Assembly: GCF_900182725.1 (NCBI RefSeq)
Contig: NZ_FXTO01000009.1
Coordinates: 1 to 64,000, forward strand
DNA: 64,000 nt
Direction of reading: 5' to 3'
DNA from: Thalassovita litoralis
GTDB lineage: Bacteria; Pseudomonadota; Alphaproteobacteria; Rhodobacterales; Rhodobacteraceae
Shown here: positions 54,374 through 63,203 of the stretch, in pieces
Position numbering within the stretch: position 1 is the stretch's first letter
Layout of the letters: each line of letters starts with the position of its first letter
The notes under the pieces: model-generated
The model's input: the letters and a program-made list of their open reading frames with translations, nothing else
Databases searched by the model: none
Told to the model about the DNA's origin: nothing
Position numbers and translations under genes: made by a program

Positions 54374-55030
54374 CTACGTCGAGCGCCCCTCCATACCGGC
54401 CTGAAGGCTGGATGGCGCGCCTGGAATGCGCATCTCGAAAGTATTCTCGATCACGGCGTAATCGTAATACCCCATGCGGGCTAAGGGCTTGATCTTCGGG
54501 ACCATCAGCTTGCCCTCTGGGGAAATCACTTCGTCGTTCACGTGGATGCGCACGACCTCGCCATAGACGACGTCAACCCACGTGTCGCGGTCGCCCCCGG
54601 ACAGCCGGTGTGTGCTGAGATAGCGGCATTCGAAGTGCGCCGGGCTTTCCGCGACTCGTGGTGCATTTGCGTCGATGCTGGCAGCCTTGGTTACGCCTGC
54701 GGCGACAAATTCGTCTACTTCTGGTCCGGTATCCATTCCCGAGATGTTGACGGCTTCGCGCAGATCATAGGTTGCCATGTTCCAGACGAACCAGCCGGTT
54801 TCCTCGGCGTTGACGACGGAATCCTTGCGGCGCGCACCCGTGCGATGGTTGGCCGCGAACATGACCATGGGAGGGTTGAAATTCAGGTTTTGCCATTGGC
54901 TGAAAGGCGCAAGGTTATCGACCCCGTTTCTGCTTGTTGTCGATATCCAGCCGATTGGGCGCGGTATAGTGCAGGCCTTAAACGGGCTGAATGGCAGGGG
55001 GCACGGCTCCTGACCTGGTGCATAATGCAT
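54374..55030 (-). CDS. Flavin reductase family protein
   Basis: A split-barrel FMN-binding protein of the flavin reductase-like group. The 218-residue product shows ARPIGWISTTS-like PRPIGWISTTSRNGVDNLAPFSQW, the flavin pocket PPMVMFAANHRT, and KDSVVNAEETGWFVWNMAT, which is common in members of unknown function rather than in two-component monooxygenase partners. No oxygenase is adjacent. It is a single transcription unit bounded by a terminator downstream and a 420-base region upstream. Confidence 0.88.
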   Translation of the reverse strand: MHYAPGQEPCPLPFSPFKACTIPRPIGWISTTSRNGVDNLAPFSQWQNLNFNPPMVMFAANHRTGARRKDSVVNAEETGWFVWNMATYDLREAVNISGMDTGPEVDEFVAAGVTKAASIDANAPRVAESPAHFECRYLSTHRLSGGDRDTWVDVVYGEVVRIHVNDEVISPEGKLMVPKIKPLARMGYYDYAVIENTFEMRIPGAPSSLQAGMEGRST

Positions 55031-55182
55031 GAAATTTCATCTCCCTTTGGTGCTGATCGGCGTGAGTTGCGTAGAGCCAGGTATAATGGCGCGTCACGTA
55101 AGATTGTTCGCCTCTGTGCTTGGGCGATGGTCCGGTCGCGTGCCTCTCCTCCTGCTGGCTACTGGACTATAATGCAGATTAG

Positions 55183-55208
55183 TTATCTTGCAAATAATTA
55201 TCTAGCAA
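55183..55208. promoter_or_regulatory. Direct repeats TTATCTTGCAA / TTATCTAGCAA
   Basis: Two near-identical 11-base repeats at 55183-55193 and 55198-55208, one and a half helical turns apart (15 bases), in an AT-rich stretch upstream of the flavin reductase. MarR- or LysR-like regulators often bind such sites. No regulator gene is adjacent. Confidence 0.4.
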
Positions 55209-55388
55209 TCAAAATGGTGGGGTGATTTGAAGGGGCACACACGATCCCAGCGATCCTGCTGCATCTGGGCGCGTATTTTCCGCAATCATGCGAAAGCTAT
55301 CGCGGGAATATACCACAGCCCCCACAACATCGGGTTTTGTTGCGGGGCATCTGGGGAACTGTGTGGTCTTCCAGCCCGGTGCATGGGC

Positions 55389-55420
55389 GAAACGACACAG
55401 ACCTTGGGCCGTGTCGTTTC
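55389..55420 (-). terminator. 10-bp perfect hairpin after the TPP enzyme gene
   Basis: GAAACGACAC (55389-55398) pairs with GTGTCGTTTC (55411-55420) over a 12-base loop, 30 bases past the stop. The T run is short, so termination strength is uncertain. Confidence 0.6.
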
Positions 55421-55450
55421 TGGCTGGCAGGGGTGGCAGTCGTTCGCGGG

Positions 55451-57064
55451 TCAGACCCGCATACGCGGCACGTTGTTCGGGTCCAGACGCAATTCGATCA
55501 AAAGAGGTTTATTGCGGGTTTCGATGGCCTGGATCGCGGCTTCAAGGCTTTGGGCGGAATCGACCAAAACACCCTGACCGCCCAGTGCTGTTCCGATTTG
55601 GGCAAAGGATGGCCAGTCGAACATTGTCAGTCCCGGATCCATTTTTCGATCGAGGAATTGAATGTGTTCAGCCCCATAGGCCGAGTCATTAGCCACGATC
55701 ACGATCAGATCCTGATTGGTTCGCACGGCCGTGTTGAATTCATTGATGCCGCCCATCATGAACCCACCATCGCCGGTGAAAAGCACGACGGGCCGTTCCG
55801 GCACCGCAAAGCCCGCGCCGACGGCAACCTGTAGCCCCAACCCGATAGAGCCGAAATTGGTGGTTGTGATGAAGCTTTCCGCGTTGGGGCAGGAAACCCT
55901 GCACCAGACCTCGGTCATGAAACGCCCCCCGTCGGTGGTCAGAAAGCGGTTCTTGGGCAGGGCTTGTTCCAGTCGGTCCAGTGCGTATTCAAAATTCACG
56001 AATCCGGGGGCTGCTTTGTCGGGGTTGCCCTTGGGGTGGGCGGTCAGCACGGCCATATCCAGTTCTGCGGTAAAGCCACTGCCGGGGATTTCGGCTTCGT
56101 CCAGCCACCACATGATATTGTCAGCGGTCAAACCCGCATCGGCCACAAGCGCGGCATCCGGGTGGTAGTTTTTGGCAACCTCGGTGACGGTATCATTGAT
56201 TTGCACCACGCGCTTGCCCTTCATCAACGCGCCTTTGTCCGTGGTGAAATGGTGCAGCGATGTGCCGAACGCCACGACGCAATCGGCCTTGGCAATGGCC
56301 TCATATGCGGCGGGTGTCGACAGTGTGCCGAAGATGTCGATGTTATAAGGGTGGCCGTTGAACATCCCCTTGGCTTTGAGCGTGGTGGCCAGCGGAGCCT
56401 CCAGACGGTCAGCCAGTTTCTTGATTTGCTCCACAGAGTCTTTGGCGCCGATCCCCGCCAGAATGATCGGGCGTTTGGCGCTGGCAATCATGCCCACGGC
56501 TGTGTCCAGATCGTCCCCTTCGGGCACAAAGGCGGGTGCGTTGAACGCGGGAAAGACGTGGCGGGTGTGTTCGACTTCTTGCCACATGTAATCGGCGGGC
56601 ATGTTCAGCACGATGGGCCGTTTTTCCACCTGCGCCCGGTAAATGGCATGTGCCACATCGTAGGACGCAGTTTCAGCCGAGCGCATCTGCTCGAACCCGG
56701 CGCCTGTGACCTTGACCGTTTCGCGCTGGTCAATGTTTTGCAGGTTGTGCGGGTTGGATACGGCGGTATCGCCTGCCAGCAGCACCATAGGAACGTGGCC
56801 GCGCGCGCCTTCGGTTAGGGCGGTCACACAGTTGGTCAGCGCGGGGCCGTGGGTGACTGTGGCGATGCCGACCTTACCCGCAACCCGACCGTAGGCCAGC
56901 GCCATCAGAACCGCGCTCCCCTCGAAGGCCACTGGGACAAAGGTTGCATTCCCGGCACGCACGAAATGGTCGACCATGAAAAGATTGGCGTCCCCCATCA
57001 GCCCGAACATTGTGTCACAGCCATGATCGGAAAGGGATTGGGCAATGGATTGATATACGTACAT
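55451..57064 (-). CDS. Thiamine-diphosphate enzyme, acetolactate-synthase-like
   Basis: A ThDP-dependent 2-oxoacid lyase or synthase of the AHAS/benzoylformate decarboxylase family. The 537-residue protein has the catalytic Glu48 (VAFEGSAVLMA), the central FAD-like domain, and the ThDP motif GDGGFMMGGINEFNT...NDSAYG. The absence of an ilvH neighbour and of the herbicide-type FAD contacts suggests it is not the biosynthetic AHAS; substrate cannot be assigned. It is divergent from the nos operon, with 269 bases between. Start MYVYQS at 57064. Confidence 0.87.
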   Translation of the reverse strand: MYVYQSIAQSLSDHGCDTMFGLMGDANLFMVDHFVRAGNATFVPVAFEGSAVLMALAYGRVAGKVGIATVTHGPALTNCVTALTEGARGHVPMVLLAGDTAVSNPHNLQNIDQRETVKVTGAGFEQMRSAETASYDVAHAIYRAQVEKRPIVLNMPADYMWQEVEHTRHVFPAFNAPAFVPEGDDLDTAVGMIASAKRPIILAGIGAKDSVEQIKKLADRLEAPLATTLKAKGMFNGHPYNIDIFGTLSTPAAYEAIAKADCVVAFGTSLHHFTTDKGALMKGKRVVQINDTVTEVAKNYHPDAALVADAGLTADNIMWWLDEAEIPGSGFTAELDMAVLTAHPKGNPDKAAPGFVNFEYALDRLEQALPKNRFLTTDGGRFMTEVWCRVSCPNAESFITTTNFGSIGLGLQVAVGAGFAVPERPVVLFTGDGGFMMGGINEFNTAVRTNQDLIVIVANDSAYGAEHIQFLDRKMDPGLTMFDWPSFAQIGTALGGQGVLVDSAQSLEAAIQAIETRNKPLLIELRLDPNNVPRMRV

Positions 57065-57119
57065 GTTGCGGCTCGTTGGTTGTGTCTGTTGCGCTTTTTT
57101 CCGTCATACCGAACCGGGG

Positions 57120-57230
57120 ATGCGCAAAGTACGCAAAGTATCAGTCCGCAGTAAGAGTTTTGGCGGGGAATTTGCGTATTTTGCCGATATTATGCGTGTT
57201 TTGCGCATGATATTGCCTGTTGGCGTGTTT
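57120..57230. repeat. Cluster of GCAAA/TTTGC half-sites upstream of the TPP enzyme
   Basis: The stretch contains GCGCAAAGTACGCAAAGTA (two GCAAAGTA copies) followed by TTTGCGTATTTTGC and TTTTGCGC further on, i.e. direct and inverted copies of one half-site. It could bind the unknown regulator of the TPP enzyme. Not matched to a known regulator. Confidence 0.3.
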
Positions 57231-57284
57231 TTGTGTCTTTGGATGGGCAAATTTTTGGTTTGCTTGGGTGTCTTTGGCAGACCG

Positions 57285-57298
57285 TTGACTTTCGTCAA
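57285..57298. promoter_or_regulatory. FNR/NnrR-type box TTGAC-TTTC-GTCAA before nos genes
   Basis: A perfect inverted repeat TTGAC-N4-GTCAA, the form bound by Crp/Fnr family regulators of denitrification (FNR, NnrR, DNR). It is centred 42 bases before the ATG at 57334, so activation at -41.5 would start the RNA at or near that ATG. Seen: the palindrome. Inferred: the regulator and oxygen or NO control of the nos operon. Confidence 0.75.
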
Positions 57299-57333
57299 GG
57301 AGGTGCCGCGCCCTGACTCGTATTGCTGCGGGC

Positions 57334-57720
57334 ATGACACGTCTAGCGTTCCAACTGTCAGCCCTTGTTCTTGTCGTGAGTCTGGTACTCACGGCAGGTA
57401 CAAGCGGTTTTTTACGCACCACCCACGCCATTGCGTCGGTGGGGTTGGAAACGATTGTCATCTGCGGCAGCGAGGGTGCCGAAACCGTGATGCTGGACCG
57501 GAATGGTACGCCGGTATCGCCATCCAGCGAACAATGCCTGCATTGCGCCGACTGTAACCTGCCCACCATTGCCGCATTCGTGCCGGTTTCCGGTTTCTCT
57601 GTCCGCGGCTTCAGCCTCGTGTCCTATCACGTTCCGCAGGATCGCCCGGTCCGGCTGACGGCTCGCGTGGAAAATCCGTCACGCGGCCCCCCATCCCTTA
57701 ACGAAATATTGTGGACATGA
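57334..57720 (+). CDS. DUF2946-like small protein heading the nos operon
   Basis: A 128-residue protein with an N-terminal hydrophobic helix (FQLSALVLVVSLVLTAG) and a small domain with IVICGSEG (Cys44), VMLDRNGTPV, the Cys-rich CLHCADC (68-74) and C-terminal SRGPPS. It shares these elements with the protein at 20744. ATG 57334 has no close ribosome binding site; a strong AAGGAGGTG sits at 57297-57305, about 30 bases away, in better position for a rare upstream CTG. Its stop overlaps the nosR start. Copper handling or assembly for nitrous oxide reductase is suggested by position only. Confidence 0.75.
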   Translation: MTRLAFQLSALVLVVSLVLTAGTSGFLRTTHAIASVGLETIVICGSEGAETVMLDRNGTPVSPSSEQCLHCADCNLPTIAAFVPVSGFSVRGFSLVSYHVPQDRPVRLTARVENPSRGPPSLNEILWT

Positions 57721-59948
57721 TGACCTTGTTTTCCCCATCTGCACGTCGCCTGACCCGCTTATTTGCCTCTCTTGTGCTGGTGTTTGGTCTGCTGATCACC
57801 GCCGCGTCGGCTCAGGCTCAATCCTCTGGGTCTGTCCTGTCCCGGTTCCTGCCAAAGGTTGATCCGGCGGAACTGGTTGAAGGGGCAGACGCTTTCGGCG
57901 CTATCCGGCAAGACGTACCCACGGCCCCCATTCTGAAAGGGGGGCAGGAAATCGGGACGGTGTTTATCACCTCTGATTTCGTAGGCACCACCGGCTATTC
58001 CGGTAAACCCATTCACACCATGGTGGCCCTTGATAAGGACGCCAATATCCTTGGTGTATCGCTTGTCAAACATTCCGAACCAATCGTTCTGATCGGTATC
58101 CCCGAAAGCAAAATTCGCGGGATGATGGAAGAATATCGCGGTCTGTCCCTTGTGGCCGAAGCACAGGCCGGTGGGTCGGGGCACGATCTGGATATCATCA
58201 GCGGCGCGACCGTCACCATCATGGTGATCGACGACAGCATTATTCGTTCAGGTCTAAAAGTGGCCCGTGCGCTGGGGCTGGGCGGTCTGTCCCCCGAAGT
58301 GGATACCGGGCCAAAGTTTGAAATCGCCGATCCCTCTCCGGTTCCGGGATCGTGGATGCAAATGGAAGGCGACGGCACCGTGCGGCGGTTGGCGTTGGAC
58401 GTGGGGCAGGTCAATGCCGCGTTCGAGCAGGTGGACGATCCCCGCGCCGCCGAACGCGCCCTGACCGAAGCGCCGGAAACCACCTTCATTGACATGCAAA
58501 CGGCGCTGGTATCGGTGCCGGGCATCGGACAGGCCGTTCTGGGCGAGGCGGAAAATACCAACCTTCAGGCATGGCTGGAACCGGGCGACCATGCCATCGC
58601 GGTTCTGGGCCGTGGTTTGTATTCCTTCAAAGGGTCGGGCTATGTGCGCGGCGGGATCTTTGACCGGATCGTGCTGATCCAGAATGACGTGTCGGTGCGC
58701 TTCCGCGACCGGATGCACCGCCGCATGGGGCCGGTTGCGCTGGACGATGCGCCCGAGTTCACCGAACGCGATCTGTTCCGTATTCCCGCCGATACCGGGT
58801 TTGATCCGACCAAACCGTTCCGCCTGCAACTGCTGGTGCAACGCGACGTGGCTGCGATTGAAAAGGTGTTCACCACTTTTGACCTTGGCTATCAGCTACC
58901 CAAGCCGTTCCTGACGCCCGTTGCCGTGCAGCCCGTGGCCGCCGCAGAAACGCAAAGCGAAGCAGACGCCCAAAGTGCGCTGTGGCGGAAAATCTGGAAC
59001 GACAATACCATTGAGATCACGGTTCTGGCCTCGATGCTGGCGATCCTGACGCTTGCGTTCTTCTTCCAGATGCAACTGACGCGGTCGGAACTGCGGGTTA
59101 AAATCTTCCGCTACAGCTTCTTGACGGTGACGCTGGTTTTCCTTGGCTGGTTTGCCAATGCGCAGCTTTCGGTGGTCAACCTGATGGCCCTGTTCGGGGC
59201 GCTGACCACTGATTTTAGCTGGCAGGCGTTCCTGCTGGACCCGCTGACCTTTATCCTGTGGTTCTCGGTTGCGGCGGCGCTGCTGTTCTGGGGGCGGGGG
59301 GCGTATTGCGGCTGGCTGTGTCCGTTTGGCGCGCTGCAAGAGCTGACCAACCACATCGCGCGTAAACTGGGCGTGCCGCAGGTGAAACTGCCGTGGGGCC
59401 TGCATGAACGGCTGTGGGCGGTGAAATACATGATCTTCCTGGGGCTGTTCGGGGTGTCGCTGTATTCCATCGAACAGGCCGAGCATCTGGCCGAAGTTGA
59501 ACCGTTCAAGACCGCGATTGTGCTGAACTTTATCCGCGCGTGGCCTTTCGTGGCTTATGCCGGGGCGCTGGTGATTGCGGGGCTGTTCGTGGAACGGTTT
59601 TATTGCCGCTACCTGTGTCCGCTGGGCGCGGCACTGGCGATCCCGGCGCGGTTGCGCATGTTTGACTGGCTGAAGCGCTACAAGGAATGCGGCAGCCCGT
59701 GCCAGACCTGCGCCAATGAATGCATGGTCGGGGCCATCCACCCCACCGGCGAAATCAATCCCAATGAATGTCTGAACTGTATGCACTGCCAGGTGCTGTA
59801 CCAGTCCGACGCGAAATGCCCTGTCGTGATCCGCAAGCTGAAGCGGCGCGAGAAGGTATCCCAACCCGACCTGTCCCCGGCACATGCACGGGCGGTCGCC
59901 AATCATCCCAATATCAAGGGTAAGACAGAGGAGACTAAAAATGTCTGA
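57717..59948 (+). CDS. nosR: NosR, flavo-iron-sulfur membrane protein for N2O reduction
   Basis: Feeds electrons to, and is needed for, nitrous oxide reductase. From ATG 57717 (overlapping the previous stop) it has 743 residues: signal (..ASAQAQ), periplasmic FMN domain with the flavinylation motif SGAT (162-165), five or six membrane helices (about 430-650) with [11 protein letters not shown] and [11 protein letters not shown], and two cytoplasmic 4Fe-4S motifs ([12 protein letters not shown] and CLNCMHC...CP). Complete relative to the family. nosZ follows 7 bases after the stop codon's frame end region, so this is the second gene of the operon. Confidence 0.95.
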   Translation: MMTLFSPSARRLTRLFASLVLVFGLLITAASAQAQSSGSVLSRFLPKVDPAELVEGADAFGAIRQDVPTAPILKGGQEIGTVFITSDFVGTTGYSGKPIHTMVALDKDANILGVSLVKHSEPIVLIGIPESKIRGMMEEYRGLSLVAEAQAGGSGHDLDIISGATVTIMVIDDSIIRSGLKVARALGLGGLSPEVDTGPKFEIADPSPVPGSWMQMEGDGTVRRLALDVGQVNAAFEQVDDPRAAERALTEAPETTFIDMQTALVSVPGIGQAVLGEAENTNLQAWLEPGDHAIAVLGRGLYSFKGSGYVRGGIFDRIVLIQNDVSVRFRDRMHRRMGPVALDDAPEFTERDLFRIPADTGFDPTKPFRLQLLVQRDVAAIEKVFTTFDLGYQLPKPFLTPVAVQPVAAAETQSEADAQSALWRKIWNDNTIEITVLASMLAILTLAFFFQMQLTRSELRVKIFRYSFLTVTLVFLGWFANAQLSVVNLMALFGALTTDFSWQAFLLDPLTFILWFSVAAALLFWGRGAYCGWLCPFGALQELTNHIARKLGVPQVKLPWGLHERLWAVKYMIFLGLFGVSLYSIEQAEHLAEVEPFKTAIVLNFIRAWPFVAYAGALVIAGLFVERFYCRYLCPLGAALAIPARLRMFDWLKRYKECGSPCQTCANECMVGAIHPTGEINPNECLNCMHCQVLYQSDAKCPVVIRKLKRREKVSQPDLSPAHARAVANHPNIKGKTEETKNV

Positions 59949-61875
59949 CCAACTGAAGAAAGGCCTGAGCCGTCGCGGCTTTATGGGGGCCACCGCCACC
60001 GGCGCCGCGCTGATGGGGTCCGCTGGGGGCCGTCTGGGCCTGATGGGGGGTACCGCGGCCCTTGCTGCTGCCAGCGCCACCGCGGCCAGCGCAGCCACCG
60101 GCCACGCCACCCCCGCACCGGGCGAACTGGACGAATATTATGGCTTCTGGTCGTCGGGCCAAAGCGGCGAGATGCGCATCCTTGGCATCCCGTCCATGCG
60201 CGAACTGATGCGCGTGCCGGTGTTCAACCGCTGCTCGGCGACGGGCTGGGGGTCGACCAACGAAAGCCTGAAAATCCTGAAACAGGATATGATGCCCCAG
60301 ACCAAGGAATATCTGGCCGCGCAGGGCAAAGAAGTCCACGACAACGGCGACCTGCACCACGTCCACATGTCCTTTACCGAGGGCAAATATGACGGCCGCT
60401 TCCTGTTCATGAACGACAAGGCCAACACCCGCGTTGCCCGCGTGCGCTGTGACGTGATGAAAGCCGATAAAATCATCGACATCCCCAACGCCAAGGCCAT
60501 CCACGGTCTGCGCCCGCAGAAATGGCCGCGCACCAACTATGTCTTTGCCAATGGCGAAGACGAAGTGCCGATGGTCAATGACGGCAAAATCCTTGACGAT
60601 CCGTCGCAATACGTCAACTTCTACACCGCCATCAACGCTGACGAGATGACGATTGCATGGCAGGTGATGGTCTCGGGCAACCTTGATAACACCGACTGCG
60701 ACTATGACGGCAAATATGCCTTCTCGACCTCGTACAACTCGGAAATGGGTATGAACCTGGCCGAGATGATGGAAGCCGAGATGGACCACGTCGTCGTGTT
60801 CAACATCAAGGAAATCGAAGCCGGTATCGCTGCGGGTGACTTTATCGAACTGAACGGCGTGAAGGTTCTGGATGGCCGCAAAGGCAAGAACAAGAAATAC
60901 ACCCGTTACATCCCGATCCCGAACTCGCCCCACGGCGTAAACATGGCCCCCGACAAGATCCACCTGTGCATCAACGGGAAACTGTCGCCCACCGTTTCGG
61001 TGATCGACGTGCGCAAGCTGGACGCCCTGTTTGAAAGCGACGTGGACCCGCGTTCGGCGGTTGTGGCAGAACCGGAACTGGGGCTTGGGCCGCTTCACAC
61101 CTGTTTCGACGGCAAGGGCAACGCCCTGACCACGCTGTTCCTGGACAGCCAGGTGGTGATGTGGAACATCGAAGACGCCGTGCGCGCCTATAACGGTGAA
61201 AAGGTCGATCCGATCCGCACCAAAAAAGACGTGCATTACCAGCCGGGCCACAACTCGACCTCGATGGGGGAAACGCTGGACGCGGATGGCAAGTTCTACA
61301 TCTCGATGAACAAGTTCTCGAAGGACCGCTTCCTGAATGTGGGTCCGCTGAAGCCTGAAAACGAACAGTTGTTCGCCATTGATGGCACCGAACTGACGCT
61401 GATGCACGACGGCCCCACCTTTGCGGAACCGCATGACAGCATCATCGTTCACCGTTCGGTTGTGAACCCGAAATCGGTTTGGGACCGGCATGATCCGATG
61501 TGGGCCGATGCCCGCGCACAGGCCGAAGCCGATGGCGTGGATCTGGACGATTATCAGGACACGGTGATCCGCGACGGCAACAAGGTCCGGGTCTACATGT
61601 CCTCTCAGGCGCCCGAATTCAGCCTTGAAAGCTTCACCGTTCAGGAAGGTAACGAGGTCACGGTCTATGTGACCAACCTTGATGACATCGACGACCTGAC
61701 CCACGGCTTTACGCTGAACAACCACGGCGTTGCGATGGAAGTTGCCCCGCAGGCGACCGCCTCGGTCACGTTCACCGCAGCGAAGCCCGGCGTTTACTGG
61801 TACTATTGCCAGTGGTTCTGCCACGCGCTGCACATGGAAATGCGTGGCCGTATGTTCGTGGAGCCGAAAGCCTGA
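59941..61875 (+). CDS. nosZ: Nitrous oxide reductase NosZ (clade I, Tat signal)
   Basis: The periplasmic copper enzyme reducing N2O to N2. The 644-residue protein has a Tat signal ([16 protein letters not shown], to about residue 55), a seven-bladed propeller with the CuZ-site motif HHVHMSF, and a cupredoxin CuA domain with [20 protein letters not shown] Tat signal and a neighbouring nosR are the marks of clade I. Start at 59941 overlaps the nosR end by eight bases. All metal ligands that I can see are present, so it should be active. Confidence 0.97.
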   Translation: MSDQLKKGLSRRGFMGATATGAALMGSAGGRLGLMGGTAALAAASATAASAATGHATPAPGELDEYYGFWSSGQSGEMRILGIPSMRELMRVPVFNRCSATGWGSTNESLKILKQDMMPQTKEYLAAQGKEVHDNGDLHHVHMSFTEGKYDGRFLFMNDKANTRVARVRCDVMKADKIIDIPNAKAIHGLRPQKWPRTNYVFANGEDEVPMVNDGKILDDPSQYVNFYTAINADEMTIAWQVMVSGNLDNTDCDYDGKYAFSTSYNSEMGMNLAEMMEAEMDHVVVFNIKEIEAGIAAGDFIELNGVKVLDGRKGKNKKYTRYIPIPNSPHGVNMAPDKIHLCINGKLSPTVSVIDVRKLDALFESDVDPRSAVVAEPELGLGPLHTCFDGKGNALTTLFLDSQVVMWNIEDAVRAYNGEKVDPIRTKKDVHYQPGHNSTSMGETLDADGKFYISMNKFSKDRFLNVGPLKPENEQLFAIDGTELTLMHDGPTFAEPHDSIIVHRSVVNPKSVWDRHDPMWADARAQAEADGVDLDDYQDTVIRDGNKVRVYMSSQAPEFSLESFTVQEGNEVTVYVTNLDDIDDLTHGFTLNNHGVAMEVAPQATASVTFTAAKPGVYWYYCQWFCHALHMEMRGRMFVEPKA

Positions 61876-63203
61876 TGAAACGCTTTGTCCCTGTCTTGTT
61901 GGCCCTGTGCCTGTCGGCGTTGCCCGCATGGGCCGACCAGTTCCGCGTTCCTGCCGAACCCGGTGCGCTGGCCGATGCGCTGGCGCGGGCCACGGACGGG
62001 GACGAGCTGATCCTTGCAGCGGGGCGGCATGCCGGCCCGTTGCACATCCGCCACCGCCTGTCGTTGATCGGTGAAGACGGCGCTGTGGTGGACGGGGGCG
62101 GCACCGGGTCCGTGATCACGGTAGATGCTGCCGGTGTCACGATCCGCCGTCTGACCGTCACCAATTCCGGCCGGTCACATGATGAAATTGATGCTGGTGT
62201 AAAACTGACGAAAAAGGCCCGCGATGCCCGTGTTCTGGATAACGACATTCTGGGCAATCTGGTGGGGGTCGATGTCCACGGCGCCCGCGATGCGTTGGTC
62301 AAGGGCAACCGGATCGAAGGGCTACGCCTGCGCCGAATGAATGACCGGGGCAACGGCGTATATGTCTGGAACGCGCCGGGGGCCGTGGTGGAAGAAAACG
62401 AAATCCGCTATGGCCGCGACGGGATTTTTTCCAACACCTCGCGCCACAATACCTATCGCGGAAACCTGTTCCGCGACCTGCGCTTTGCGGTGCATTACAT
62501 GTACACCAATGACAGCACCGTGCAGGGAAATGTTTCGATCGGGAATCACCTTGGCTTTGCGATGATGTATTCTGACCGGATCGTGGCGCGGGATAATATC
62601 TCGATCAATGACCGCGATCATGGGGTGATGCTGAACTATACCAACCAGTCCGATATTTTCGCCAATTTCGTGACGGGGGGGACGGAAAAATGCGCCTTTG
62701 TCTATAACTCGCACCGTAACCTGTTGGCGGACAATACGTTCCACGGTTGCGGGATCGGGGTGCATTTCACTGCCGGGTCTGAACGCAACACGATCACCGG
62801 GAATGCCTTTATCGGCAATCAGACGCAGGTCAAATATGTTGGCACCCGTGATGTCGAATGGAGCTTTGAAGGACGGGGGAATTACTGGTCCGATCATCCG
62901 GGGTTCGATCTGGATGGCGATGCCCGTGCCGACAGCCCGTACCGGCCCAATGACCTGATGGACCATATCCTGTGGTCGCAACCGGCGGCCAAGCTGCTGC
63001 TGGGTGCGCCTGCCGTGCAACTGGTCCGCTGGAGCCAGGCACAATTCCCCGCCGCCCGCACCGGGGGCGTGGTGGACAGTCACCCGCTGACGGGTGCGCC
63101 GGTGCCGGACATTCCGCAACCGTTTCAAATGTTAGCCCAAGCTGATCCGCTGTGGGCAAAAGGAGAGCATGATGACGATTCTGACCCTCTCGCATCTGAC
63201 TAA
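61875..63203 (+). CDS. nosD: NosD, periplasmic copper-insertion protein
   Basis: Needed with NosF and NosY to build the CuZ sulfide-copper cluster of NosZ. From ATG 61875 (shares bases with the nosZ TGA) it has 442 residues: signal peptide cleaved near AWA-D (residue 20), then a right-handed parallel beta-helix of the CASH/NosD type with repeated N-x-I-x-G-N turns (VKGNRIEGL, VEENEIRYG, ISINDRDHG) and GRGNYWSDHPGFDLDGD. It overlaps nosF by 35 bases. Length normal. Confidence 0.95.
   Translation: MKRFVPVLLALCLSALPAWADQFRVPAEPGALADALARATDGDELILAAGRHAGPLHIRHRLSLIGEDGAVVDGGGTGSVITVDAAGVTIRRLTVTNSGRSHDEIDAGVKLTKKARDARVLDNDILGNLVGVDVHGARDALVKGNRIEGLRLRRMNDRGNGVYVWNAPGAVVEENEIRYGRDGIFSNTSRHNTYRGNLFRDLRFAVHYMYTNDSTVQGNVSIGNHLGFAMMYSDRIVARDNISINDRDHGVMLNYTNQSDIFANFVTGGTEKCAFVYNSHRNLLADNTFHGCGIGVHFTAGSERNTITGNAFIGNQTQVKYVGTRDVEWSFEGRGNYWSDHPGFDLDGDARADSPYRPNDLMDHILWSQPAAKLLLGAPAVQLVRWSQAQFPAARTGGVVDSHPLTGAPVPDIPQPFQMLAQADPLWAKGEHDDDSDPLASD

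Larger units (their letters stand above)
55031..55450. other. Intergenic region with repeats and a long hairpin
   Basis: 420 bases between the flavin reductase and the TPP enzyme. I see no supported gene. It contains direct repeats at 55183 and a 10-bp hairpin at 55389; the rest is unremarkable. Confidence 0.5.

Noticed and set aside
55451-57064. Biosynthetic acetolactate synthase IlvB, or sulfoacetaldehyde acetyltransferase Xsc
   Set aside because: No small subunit gene follows and there are no taurine or pta neighbours; only the enzyme family can be supported.
59935-61929. A 664-codon open frame antisense to nosZ
   Set aside because: nosZ is beyond doubt on the plus strand; the antisense frame is a product of GC-rich codon use and its translation is His/Arg-rich without any domain.
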